Source: Erpobdella octoculata
Taxonomy: Eukaryota; Annelida; Clitellata; Hirudinida; Erpobdellidae
Direction of reading: 5' to 3'
Length of the DNA: 64,000 nucleotides
NCBI GenBank assembly: GCA_963978895.1
Contig: OZ022244.1
Location: 23,108,031 to 23,172,030 of the forward strand
Shown: positions 1 to 9,711 of the stretch, piece after piece
Numbering within the stretch: position 1 is the stretch's first letter
Layout: each line of letters begins with the position of its first letter
The notes under the pieces: generated by a model
The model's database searches: none
Told to the model about the DNA's origin: nothing
The model's input: the letters and a program-made list of their open reading frames with translations, nothing else
Position numbers and translations under genes: made by a program

Positions 1-231
1 GGCCGAAGTGTTTCATCAAGTATATAGAACTTCTAGGCCTGTAAAAACGGGCCGGGCCCATATTAGACGGGCCGTGCCGGGCCAGAAATTTCGGTTTTTG
101 AAACGGGCTGGGCCAAGTTGTCGACGGGCCGAGCCGAGACATAAAAAATTAATCCGTGCAGTACTCTACTACGTATGCACGGTTCAAATTCTCTAATTTC
201 ATGCGAGCGAAGCCGCTACGGGCACTGCTAG
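1..231 (+). mobile_element. Helitron-like 3' fragment
   Basis: GC-rich 3' part of a non-autonomous Helitron-like element; the left part is cut by the window edge. It carries the GGGCCGGGCC-type interior and the terminal motif GCGAGCGAAGCCGCTACGGG followed by CACTGCTAG, then a T and a (TA) run. The same tail ends the elements at 38082-39975 and 39976-41465. Ending in CTAG after a GC-rich stretch and sitting before a T is the known Helitron 3' border. Protein readings across it are not genes. Confidence 0.6.
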
Positions 232-551
232 TATATATATATGTGAATGTTTATGAGTCTGTTTTTTAGTGAAATCTAAAGCGCTAGAGCGATTTTGATG
301 AAATTTGGCAAGGAAGTAGTTCTCATACAGGGGAAGAAAGTAAAAAAGGTGTGGACTTCCTACTCCGATCACCCGGCTCAGGGGCGCCAAAATACTTTCC
401 AGGCCAAAAGTGCCTATGTACGACCATCAAAGGTAATTGCGTAATAAATTTTAAATTTAGTTTACGTAACAACGTTTGAAGGCTACAAACAACTTTTGCA
501 AATCTATTTTACGTTTTATGGGCTAAGAAAGTAGAAAAGAGTAGAAAAAAA

Positions 552-899
552 AAAGTAAATTAAAAACGAATTTTTAAAACCCAATGCTCTTATATGTAAT
601 TAAAACACAAATTTTGCAATCAATTTTTTCTTATATTACTCTTTTATTTTATATTAAAGTCGAAATATCTTAATTATATCGAAATATCGAAATTAATTAA
701 AATTAACTAAATTAATTGACTTATTGTAAAACTAATAATTGAATATTGCATTGTCTTCTATTTTGAGCATGTATGCAAAATTTGAAAAAAATCTATCATC
801 AGGAAGTGACTCAAAAATTGATTGCAAGATTTGAAACAGACAGAGAAACAGACAGACAGAGAAACAGAGACGACGAGTTAATAAAAGCATTGGTAAAAA
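552..899 (+). mobile_element. MITE family A, copy 1
   Basis: About 345 bp AT-rich repeat, found again at 9163-9505, 13241-13450, 13674-14039, 41798-42167 and 43568-44073. One end reads AAAACCAATGCTCTTAT and the other, inverted, TTTTTACCAATGCTTTTAT, so the termini form imperfect inverted repeats. The interior holds a short polypurine GACAGAGAAACAGA stretch. It has no coding capacity of its own. The MITE label is an inference from size, copy number and inverted ends. Confidence 0.6.
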
Positions 900-924
900 G
901 AACAAGCGGGGAAGGAAACGTGAG

Positions 925-2076
925 TAGGGTTGTTACAGTTACTGAATCTAAAACTGAAACATTTTAGATTCAGTAACTTCAACTTCAACTGAAACTGAAT
1001 CTTTTTTAAAAACTGTAACTGAAAGTGAATTTATTGAGAAAACTGAATATAACTGAATCATTTAGAATGAATATTTTTTATCATTTTTTATATTATTTTT
1101 ATGTTTGAGGTTAAATGTTTTGATTCTATGGCACGGACGATAACTTCGGTAAAAGGACCTCCAACAAAAAAAGCTAGATTCAACAAAACAAGACCTATAC
1201 TAACCCGGTACATAAAAGGATATTAAGTGCAATATTTGTTCTGTAATTTTGAAAGGTAAGAATGTGACAAATTTAGAAACTCACTTGAGGAAGCATGAAA
1301 TAGAATACGCAGAGTATTTAGAGGAAAAAGAAGATATGAAATCAAAAACACAAAGTAAGTCTATTAAACGACCCTTTTCATATTTGAAAAACCAGGCAAC
1401 AATTGAAAACTGTTTTGTAGTTAAAGAACGCAAAAATGACATTAAAAAAGGCTCCAATGCTTATAATAAGGCTGCCCATGCTATCGCCTCAGCATTTGCT
1501 GCAAACAGTTTGCCATGTCTTTTGATCGAAGAACCTTCTATTGAAAATATGTTTGCAGTTGTGTCGGAAGGTCGTTTACTAACCTTGCCGAACCGACACG
1601 ATATATCCACAAAAGTGTCCGAATTAGTAAAAGAATTAAAACGATCTGTTGAATTATCATTAAAATTCAGCTAAGTATGTGTCAATCACAACAGATGGTC
1701 TCGGCCATGTTATTCATCGGCAAGGATGGGAATAACTTGCCATTATTTTGATCGAAATATCAATAAAATAAAAAGAGCTCTTCTGACTTGTAGAACAATT
1801 ACGCAACCCGATACAGGCTTTGCTCTTAGCAGATGTTGGCATAATTTGGGTGACGACAAGCTGGAAGCTGAAGTCTTTTATAAATTCAAGAAGGAATTTT
1901 TAAGCTAAATAAATTTCTTAAACATGTCTGTGTTGCAAAGTGTTTTTTATAGTAAATTTCTTCTTGGTAGTTTACCTAAAAAAATTGAAAAAAAAAAACT
2001 GAATCTAACTGAAACTGAATCTTTAAAGATTCAGTTTACTTAAACTGAATCTTTTTTCAAAACTGTAACAACCCTA
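925..2076 (+). mobile_element. degenerate hAT transposon
   Basis: Inverted ends TAGGGTTGTTACAGTT and AACTGTAACAACCCTA bound a 1.15 kb element. Subterminal ACTGAATCT repeats occur at both ends. The flanks AACGTGAG (left) and AACGGAGC (right) look like an 8-bp target duplication with one base lost, inside a Helitron 3' tail (2077-2148). A broken BED/hAT transposase lies within. Confidence 0.7.
1213..1915 (+). pseudogene. hAT (ZBED-like) transposase remnant
   Basis: From about 1213 the reading DIKCNICSVILKGK followed by NLETHLRKH is a BED-type zinc finger (C-x2-C, then H-x3-H-like). It is followed by a hAT N-terminal linker up to the stop at 1674. The continuation VSITTDGLGHV and, in another frame, ITCHYFDRN is the hAT catalytic-domain start (TTDGW-type motif, here degraded). 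The C-terminal dimerisation region is missing. Frameshifts and stops make it a pseudogene inside the TIR-bounded element. Confidence 0.7.
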
Positions 2077-2145
2077 AACGGAGCAAGAGAGAAAAACGAT
2101 AAAAAAACCTCTGAAAACCCCGAGCCACGCCTTGTAACCCGGATA

Positions 2146-2148
<3 letters not shown>
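2077..2148 (+). mobile_element. Helitron 3' tail split by hAT
   Basis: The sequence after the hAT right end (GAGCAAGAGAGAAAAACG, later CCCCGAGCCACGCC) matches the 3' tail of the short Helitron at 16000-16265. The final CTAG is degraded to GATAG. The rest of this copy would lie left of the hAT. Confidence 0.45.

Positions 2149-2209
<61 letters not shown>
2147..2209. repeat. (TA)n microsatellite
   Basis: About 60 bp of uninterrupted TA directly following a Helitron 3' tail. The same arrangement is seen at 232 and 8013. Confidence 0.9.
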
Positions 2210-2210
<1 letters not shown>

Positions 2211-2434
2211 TTTTATTAAAAAAATGTGTTTAATTTTAAATAATTTTTTTATCATAGTTATAAGATTCTATAAAACTATGGTCTATGGTTTTTCCGATAT
2301 TATTCGAAACCTTTTTCTTAACTTGAAAAATAGTTTGAAAATAGTATCATTCAGAAAAACAGTTTTAACGACCATTAGTCGTATTTGTGTTTTCCGTTAT
2401 TTTTTCTCATCACTCTAAATAATTCAATTAAAAC

Positions 2435-4141
2435 ATGAATAGGTTATTGTTTCAGACAAATAGCCTTAAAAAGCACTGCAAATTATTTGTTTTGTATAAT
2501 TTTAGAAAAACATTTCTCAAGCCAGCTGAAAATCCAATTAAAGGTCTTGAATATCAACTAAAAGATGGTTTAAATATTCCTTCTCAAACGCTAAGAAAAA
2601 TTTTACAAAAAAGCTATAAAGTTGGTTATTTAATACCAATTGAATACTTAATACCTTGCATAATTGAATCAGATAAATCCAATTTTGAAGACATTATTTT
2701 TAGAGATCACGGAAGCTATAATTTCAGTAGCCTAACAAGTAATGATTTTCTTGGGCAAAAAAAACCAATCATTGTATCAATTACTATAAATTCTCTCAGG
2801 ACACATGAGTTTTACGACACAATAACTCATGATATAATTACAAAACTTTCTCGCATGTCTGATAATCTGACTGTATTAGAATTAGATTTGAATTTTAATG
2901 CTTGTAGTAATGAAAAAAGAAAATCATGCCGCTTATGTAATGCAAGAAGATGTCGTGATGAATGGTATTGTCCAAATCTTACAGAATTATCGCTTCACAA
3001 TCTTGGATTAGTGGGGAAAGATTATGAAAAATTAAACATTACGTTTCCTACAGAAAAATTAAAGAAATTTTATTGTCATAGTTTTAATTTTACTTCTTCG
3101 CTTCTTGATATGATCAGAAACTTGGTAAATCTTAAAAAATTAAAATTAACAGGAATGAGAAATGGAACATTTCAAGAAATTGCTGCAATATTATCGTGTT
3201 TAACACAACTGAAATATTTACAATTTATTGACAACAGATGTGCTTACGGACGTGACAAAAGTTTTAAAGAGCAAATGATTTCAATAATTCATAAATTACC
3301 AAAGTTGCACCACATTGATGTTAGCTATACAAATCTAATTGACATATTTTTGAAACCAAATAATTCTCGACTGAAAGGAAGAAAATTTTCTTATCTGGGA
3401 GTTTGTCATTATAATCAATTTTATTCTGCCACTTCTGCCAGGAAAAAGTTGACAAATTTAAACTGCGATTCCATAGGCATATATAAAACAATAAAAGGAA
3501 CTATTGAAGCGTTGAAACGTATGACAAGGTGTATATCTTTTCAGGCTAGAAGGTTAGAAAAATTTTTTGAAAATACTAATAACCACAAAGAATTAAAACT
3601 TTATTTTCCAAGTTTAATGGATATAATTTGCAAGAAACTTAATTTTCAGACTAGTGACGACAAAAGGTGCCCAGTATTTTCCTTGTTTAAAGCTATGCTT
3701 GCAGTTGATCTATCCGAAAAATTAACCCAAAAGTTTTTGGATGCTTTCTTTTTCAGTGAATTAGCAGCTCCGATTTATAGACAAAGAATTGAGATTTTTC
3801 TGAACTCAATAAGAGAGATGACGCTAAACCCGACTTGTCATGATTTTCTAAAGAACGGCTACTGGTGGAGTGGTTTTACTGTGCAAAAAACCGAATTAAC
3901 AAGCAAAAAAAAATTATTTTTTGAAGCAGCATATAATACGTATTTTGAATTAACTGTTCAACCTCTTCCTCACATTTGCCATCTTTTAAAAGTTTGTTTT
4001 AGCGATCAACACATACAAAGGTATCCCCATTCAATGCTATGTCTTTCAAGTAATTTCTTAAAAGTTGTTTCTCGCAGACACGAAGATTGTAAGTTTGTCA
4101 TACAAGATTTTAAAAACAAATCAAATTTTTCCTTAATTTAA
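2435..4141 (+). CDS. ZYG11/ZER1-like leucine-rich-repeat protein
   Basis: Single uninterrupted ORF of 568 codons starting at ATG 2435 (AAAC before ATG) and ending TAA; an AATAAA follows at about 4223. The middle part carries leucine-rich repeats (LTELSLHNLGL, LKKLKLTGM, LKYLQFIDN, LHHIDVSYTNL). The region after them (KGTIEALKRMTRCISFQARRL) resembles the linker between the LRRs and the armadillo-like part of ZYG11-family proteins, which are substrate receptors of CUL2 ubiquitin ligases. That family label is an inference from pattern, not a search result. A Cys-rich patch (first Cys at residue 165; C-x2-C-x4-C-x6-C) interrupts the LRRs and could bind a metal. The protein is shorter than vertebrate ZYG11 (about 740 residues). 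It has no introns although other genes here are intron-rich, and it sits between hAT relics, so it may be a retrocopy or a lineage-specific duplicate. The frame is intact, which argues for function. Confidence 0.6.
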   Translation: MNRLLFQTNSLKKHCKLFVLYNFRKTFLKPAENPIKGLEYQLKDGLNIPSQTLRKILQKSYKVGYLIPIEYLIPCIIESDKSNFEDIIFRDHGSYNFSSLTSNDFLGQKKPIIVSITINSLRTHEFYDTITHDIITKLSRMSDNLTVLELDLNFNACSNEKRKSCRLCNARRCRDEWYCPNLTELSLHNLGLVGKDYEKLNITFPTEKLKKFYCHSFNFTSSLLDMIRNLVNLKKLKLTGMRNGTFQEIAAILSCLTQLKYLQFIDNRCAYGRDKSFKEQMISIIHKLPKLHHIDVSYTNLIDIFLKPNNSRLKGRKFSYLGVCHYNQFYSATSARKKLTNLNCDSIGIYKTIKGTIEALKRMTRCISFQARRLEKFFENTNNHKELKLYFPSLMDIICKKLNFQTSDDKRCPVFSLFKAMLAVDLSEKLTQKFLDAFFFSELAAPIYRQRIEIFLNSIREMTLNPTCHDFLKNGYWWSGFTVQKTELTSKKKLFFEAAYNTYFELTVQPLPHICHLLKVCFSDQHIQRYPHSMLCLSSNFLKVVSRRHEDCKFVIQDFKNKSNFSLI

Positions 4142-4670
4142 AAAATAACTTGTTAAAGATGAAAGTTTACAAAGAATAACATGAAATGTTACCCTTTTTT
4201 TATTCTTGGAAGTTTCTTTTCAAATAAACGTTTTAGTTCATTACGATTTGTGCATACATTATTTTCTGTAGATAGCTAAAAATTTAATTTCTTTTAATCT
4301 GTTAGGAAATGTTTTAGGGGAAAGTAGGGCAAGTTGACGAGCGGGGCAAGTTGACATTTAGCTTATTTGCAAATAATTAAACTATTTTAAAAAATTGAGA
4401 TTACAGTTCTGTAGATCACCAATGTAAACAACAAATAAAATTGTTTGTGACTGTAATCAATCGCTCTTTTCACCGAATTCTAAATAAAACTAATTATTTA
4501 CGTCTTTTAAATGCTTTTTAATCATAGGCGTAGGGGAGTTTGATGAGGTGGGGCGCAAAACCGGTTTCTACCCGAAAAATTACAAGTAATTTGCAATCAT
4601 GACATGACCATTTCTTTGTGGCATGTATCAATAATTACACCTTTATTATAGCAAGTATAGAACATTTTTA
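4142..4670. other. AT-rich spacer
   Basis: 3' flank of the LRR gene. No conserved reading or clear repeat is visible except GGGGCAAGTTGAC-like doublets near 4325-4355. Confidence 0.4.
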
Positions 4671-4682
4671 TTAATATTGTAA

Positions 4683-4970
4683 AAAAACTAAGGCAATATA
4701 AAATTTTGATTTTAAAAAAAAAGAGTTTCTGTTCTTTCGTTTGCCAAAAGTGTCTATTATTTGGTTCATCTGCAGATGAAGGACGGAATTTGTAGCAACA
4801 CGTTCAATGTTCATAATTGAAAGATTATTGAGTCTCTCTTGCCCCATGGTGCTACGCAAATAGGTTTTCATCCTCCGGAGTCCACTGAAAGATCGTTCTG
4901 CAGAACATGAAGTTGCGGGAATTACAGCAAGTATGTTTGCTACCTTCCAGAACACTGGAAGAACACTATT
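4683..4970 (-). pseudogene. hAT transposase C-terminal dimerisation fragment
   Basis: Minus-strand reading from about 4955 down to the stop near 4671 contains SCSAERSFSGLRRMKTYLRS followed by TMGQERLNNLSIMNIER. This is the conserved C-terminal hAT dimerisation signature (ERSFSxLRRxKTYLRSTM). The N-terminal and catalytic parts are absent nearby, so this is a transposon relic, of the ZMYM1-like hAT group by motif. Confidence 0.75.
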
Positions 4971-5482
4971 CAGGTCATAACGCCACTTTTTTTCATGGTC
5001 CAGAAGAGTAGTACAGAAAAAACCATTTTCAATTTATTCTCTGACCATTTCATGAACCGGCTAAAAGTACGGTTTCAAGGTGAAGGCGCGATCCTACCAT
5101 TGGGATGCTGGGGATGTATCCCCCACCAGCTTCAGAGCTCAATTTTTTTCAATGAATAAATAAAGGTAAACGTACACCAAACAGCCTCCTCCAAACACCA
5201 ACTATCTATCTAACCTAGATAGTTATAAAATATGAAGAAATCTGTGGGCATCTTGAAATGTAACGAGAATAAAAGTTTAATAATTTATTCCTTGTGAAAG
5301 ACGGCAAATATTGCCCGAAAAATTGAGATACAAAAATTTGGGGAGGAATTTTCCCTCCCTGCCCCCTTCTCCTACGCTTATGTTTTTAATCAATTTAAAT
5401 GCTTTTTTGTCTGTCTGTCTGTTTTTCTGCCTTTTGTCTTTCTGTCATTCTTTTTTTTCCAAGATTTAAATTTTATATATAA
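4971..5482. other. spacer with degraded repeat DNA
   Basis: No gene seen. It holds a T/GTCT-rich stretch at 5408-5455 and low-complexity AT up to the Helitron border. Confidence 0.35.
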
Positions 5483-5699
5483 CTAGCGGGGTTACACGGC
5501 GTTGCCCGGGGTTTTTAGAGGTTTTTCTAATGTTTGTCTCTCTCGCTCCCGTTCCCTTCTCCACTTTCCCGTTTTCGTAGCGTTCCCGGTCGCTTTTCCG
5601 CTCTCGGTCGTTTTCCAGCTCCCGATCGCTTTCCCGCTCAGAAGTTTTGTTATCGATTTTCTCTCTTGCTCACGTTTCCTTCCAAGCTTGCTCTCCCGA

Positions 5700-6060
5700 T
5701 TCCAGTCGCTTTCCGCGTCCCCGGTCGCTTTACCGTTCTCGGTCGCTTTCCCGTTCCCGGTCGCTTTCCCGTTCCCGGTCGATTTCCCGTTCCCGGTCGC
5801 TTTCCCGTTCCCGGTCGCTTTACCGTTCTCGGTCGCTTTCCCGTTCCCGGTCGCTTTCCCGTTCCCGGTCGATTTCCCGTTCCCGGTCGCTTTCCCGTTC
5901 CCGGTCGCTTTCCCGTTCCCGGTCGCTTTCCCGTTCCCACTCACGCTTGCTCTCCCGTTCCCGCTCACGCTTGCTCTCCCGTTCCCGGTCATGCTTGCTC
6001 TCCCATTCCCGGTCACGGTTGCTCTCCCGTTCCCGTTCACGCTCATTTTCTCTTTTACAT
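5700..6060 (-). repeat. 18-bp GC-rich minisatellite
   Basis: Tandem units of CGGGAACGGGAAAGCGAC (minus strand), degenerating to CGGGAACGGGAGAGCAAG-type units at one side. The length being a multiple of three keeps several frames open on both strands, which explains the long Ser-Arg and Gly-Asn-Gly-Lys readings; these are not proteins. Confidence 0.85.
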
Positions 6061-6167
6061 TCTTTCATAACTTCTGTTAGCCTATAAAACGTAAAATAGA
6101 TTTGCTAAGACTATATATATATATGAATGTTTGTGGGTTAGTTTGTCTATTATAGAAACGGGAAAGC

Positions 6168-6420
6168 GACCCGGAACGGACAGCGAGCAGGAACGGAAAA
6201 GCAAGCGTGAGCGGGAATGGGAGAGCAAACGTGAGCGGGAACGGGACAGCGACCGGGAACGGGAAAACGACCGGGAGCGGGACAGCGACCGGGAACGGGA
6301 AAGCGACCGGGAACGGGAAATCGACCGGGAACGGGAAAGCGACCGGGAGCGGGAAAGCGACCGGCAGCGGGAAAACGACCGAAAACGGGAAAGCGAACAG
6401 GAGTGGGAAAGCAGGTGGAA
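6168..6420 (+). repeat. GC-rich minisatellite, second block
   Basis: The same CGGGAACGGGAAAGCGAC units in the opposite orientation, running toward the internal CCGCTAG end at 6497. It forms a head-to-head pair with the 5700-6060 block. Confidence 0.8.
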
Positions 6421-6772
6421 AAGGAAATGGGAGAGAAAGAGACAAACATTAGAAAAACCTCTAAAAAACCTGGGCAACGCCGGGTATCTCCGCTAGTACA
6501 TACATAAACACACACACAGACACACATACATGCACATACACATACATACATACACACATACATACGCACATACATATATATATAGTTCCCGCTCGCTCAC
6601 CCGCTCCGCTCCGCTTATTTTGTGACGGATTTCAAAAATTTTTTTTTTATTTTTGACTCCCATTGACTCTCAAGGTTGTGTGAAAATTTCATTACGATCG
6701 GATGAATGGTGTAGCAATGCATAAACGCCATTAACATATTTAGATACAAACATTCATTTTTATATATATAGA

Positions 6773-6945
<173 letters not shown>

Positions 6946-6946
<1 letters not shown>

Positions 6947-8011
6947 CTATATATATAAAAATGAATGTTTGTATGTATATATATTCATGTCCTTTATGCA
7001 TTGCTACACCATTCATCCGATCGTAATGAAATTTTCACACAACCTTGAGAATCAAGAGAAATCAAATATAAAAAAAATTTGAAATCCGTCACAAAATGAG
7101 CGGAGCGGAGCGGGTGAGCGAGCGGGAACTATATATATATGTATGTGCGTATGTATGTGTGTATGTATGTATGTGTATGTGCATGTATGTGTGTCTCTCC
7201 CGTTTCCTTTCCCACCTGCTTTCCCACTCCCGTTCGCTTTCCCGTTTTCGGTCGTTTTCCCGCTGCCGGTCGCTTTCCCGCTCCCGGTCGCTTTACCACT
7301 CCCGGTCGCTTTCCCGCTCACGCTTGCTTTTCCGTTCCCGCTCGCTGTCCGTTCCGGGTCGCTTTCCCGTTTCTATAATAGACCAACTAACCCAGAAACA
7401 TTCATATATATATATATAGTCTTAGCAAATCTATTTTACGTTTTATAGGCTAACAGAAGTTATGAAAGAATGGAAAAGAAAAAATGAGCGTGAACGGGAG
7501 AGCAACCGTGACCGGGAATGGGAGAGCAAGCATGACCGGGAACGGGAGAGCAAGCGGGAACGGGAAAGCGACCGGGAACGGGAAAGCGACCGGGAACGGG
7601 AAAGCGACCGGGAACGGGAAAGCGACCGGAAACGGGAAAGCGACCGGGAACGGGAAAGCGACCGGGAACGGGAAAGCGACCGGGAACGGGAAAGCGACCG
7701 GGAACGGGAAAGCGACCGGGAACGGGAAAGCGACCGGGAACGGGAAAGCGACCGGGAACGGGAAAGCGACCGGGAACGCGGAAAGCGACTGGAATCGGGA
7801 GAGCAAGCTTGGAAGGAAACGCGAGCAAGAGAGAAAATCGATAACAAAACTTCTGAGCGGGAAAGCGAACGGGAGCTGGAAAACGACCGAGAGCGGAAAA
7901 GCGACCGGGAACGCGACGAAAACGGGAAAGTGGAGAAGGAAACGGGAGCGAGAGAGACAAACATTAGAAAAACCTCTAAAAAACCCCGGGCAACGCCGGG
8001 TAACCCCGCTA

Positions 8012-8012
<1 letters not shown>
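6946..8012 (+). mobile_element. Helitron, right arm of inverted dimer
   Basis: Starts TCTATATATATAAAAATG at 6946, preceded by TA, and ends CCCGCTAG at 8012, followed by T. The hairpin CCCGG-GCAACG-CCGGG lies just upstream. It matches the left arm in reverse and the intact copy at 42189-43300, but lacks the internal tail between about 7192 and 7195 (a deletion relative to 42440-42541). It contains the 18-bp minisatellite at 7480-7930. Confidence 0.75.
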
Positions 8013-8096
<84 letters not shown>

Positions 8097-8152
8097 AGCC
8101 CTGAGGTGTTACACAAAAGGGCGCTTGAAATCCAAATAAACTTAAACTTAAA

Positions 8153-8206
<54 letters not shown>
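8013..8206. repeat. two (TA)n tracts
   Basis: TA runs at 8013-8092 and 8158-8206 flank a 60-bp unique piece. The first abuts the Helitron CTAG. Confidence 0.9.
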
Positions 8207-8209
<3 letters not shown>

Positions 8210-8485
8210 AACGTATTTCGGCGTAATGTTTTCTTTTAGGCATGCTCTGTTAAAAATGATAGACCACTTTGCGTTGATACGTTTTTTCACCAAACTTTCA
8301 AAATCTCTTGAATTCATGATAACTCCGCTTTTTAAATAGATTTATTAAAAACGAGGGCTGACCGATCGGTTTCGCAGAAAAGCATCTTCGGAGCCCTTTA
8401 AATTACGAAGTTAAAATGTATTTACTATAATGCGAAAATAGAATGAAACTGTAAAACGACAAGAATAAACATTAATGAAAATGTA

Positions 8486-8628
<143 letters not shown>

Positions 8629-8739
8629 TGGTTTTGCCCGTAAAAAGGACGGATGTTTTTAAAATTAAGATGAACTTTGGATATATTTTTTGGATTAATA
8701 TAAGTTTATTAATTATTTTGCTCTTTTTTCTGTATTCAT

Positions 8740-8895
8740 TTATTTATGTATTTATTCATTTATTTATTTTATTTATTTTATTTTATTTATTTTATTTATT
8801 TTATTTATTTTATTTATTTTATTTATTTTATTTATTTTATTTATTTATTTTTTTTTTATTTCTTTTATTTATTTATTTATTTTTTTTAATTATTT
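8740..8895. repeat. (TTTATTTTA)n-like low-complexity tract
   Basis: Pentamer/nonamer TTTAT repeats for about 150 bp. No gene. Confidence 0.8.
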
Positions 8896-9068
8896 ATAAC
8901 ATTACAATTAAATAACTGTTTTATCGTTCATATGCATTCCAAAACAAATGAAAAATAAACAAATAAATTAAAATATTATTAATTTTTTATATTTTGAATT
9001 ATTTTAACTAATTTAAAATTTTTTTAATTTATTTAATTATATAAAAATATATAAAAAAAATGTATTTA

Positions 9069-9711
9069 GAGAATAATTTTTCTCTGGGCTGTGTGAGAAA
9101 TGTCTTGATGGAGACATGCAATAATTGTGGACATTCATATAACAAACAAGCCACACATTTTTACCAATGCTTTTATTAACACGTCGTCTCTGTTTCTCTG
9201 TCTGTCTGTTTCTCTGTCTGTTTCAAATCTTGCAATCAATTTTTGAATCACTTCCTGATGATAGATTTTTTTCAAATTTTGCATACATGCTCAAAATAGA
9301 AGACAATGCAATATTCAATTATTAGTTTTACAATAAGTCAATTAATTTAGTTAATTTTAATTAATTTCGATATTTCGATATAATTAAGATATTTCGACTT
9401 TAATATAAAATAAAAGAGTAATATAAGAAAAAATTGATTGCAAAATTTGTGTTTTAATTACATATAAGAGCATTGGTTTTAAAAATTCGTTTTTAATTTA
9501 CTTGTTAACACTTAAAATGTGGGGCGTCTTTTACTCAAACTAACCATCTGCTTTATTTTAAACAGGATAGAATGCTTTTTTGAATATAAATGGCGCCCCA
9601 CGTTTTAAGTGTTAAAATTTTATGGATTGTTTGTTATACGAATGCCCACAATTATTGCAAGCTTCCATCAAGACATTTCTCACACAGCCCAGAGAAAAAT
9701 TCTTTTCTTTT
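9069..9711. mobile_element. foldback element with nested MITE
   Basis: Arms of about 95 bp (9069-9163 and 9612-9711) are near-perfect inverted repeats; both contain TTTTTCTCTGGGCTGTGTGA followed by GAAATGTCTTGATGG in one or the other orientation. Between them lie MITE family A (9163-9505) and a second small inverted repeat (CACTTAAAATGTGGGGCG / GGCGCCCCACGTTTTAAGTG, 9506-9617). It is a stacked, nested hairpin element without coding sequence. Confidence 0.65.
9163..9505 (-). mobile_element. MITE family A, copy 2
   Basis: Minus-strand copy of the 552-899 repeat, complete at both ends, lying inside the foldback arms. Confidence 0.6.

Larger units (their letters stand above)
5483..6772 (-). mobile_element. 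Helitron, left arm of inverted dimer
   Basis: On the minus strand the element starts TCTATATATATAAAAATG (at 6772), preceded by A, and ends CTAG (5486-5483), followed by T. That is the expected Helitron A^T insertion site. A perfect-stem hairpin CCCGG...CCGGG lies about 10 bases before CTAG. The interior holds an 18-bp GC-rich minisatellite. It also contains an internal, oppositely oriented 3' end (CCGCTAG at 6491-6497). It is the inverted partner of 6946-8012. Non-autonomous: no Rep/helicase reading. Confidence 0.75.

Noticed and set aside
773..967. Short ORF MQNLKKIYHQEVTQKLIARF and its copies at 13131-13373, 13627-13866 and 41803-41985
   Set aside because: All are the same MITE family read in different frames. 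The shared sequence is a non-coding repeat.
5492..6087. Long overlapping ORFs on both strands reading Ser-Arg, Gly-Asn-Gly-Lys or Phe-Pro-Val repeats (also 6131-6496, 7450-8104 and 42490-43341)
   Set aside because: They are frames through an 18-bp GC-rich minisatellite inside Helitrons. All frames stay open because the unit is a multiple of three. No conserved domain or splice logic.
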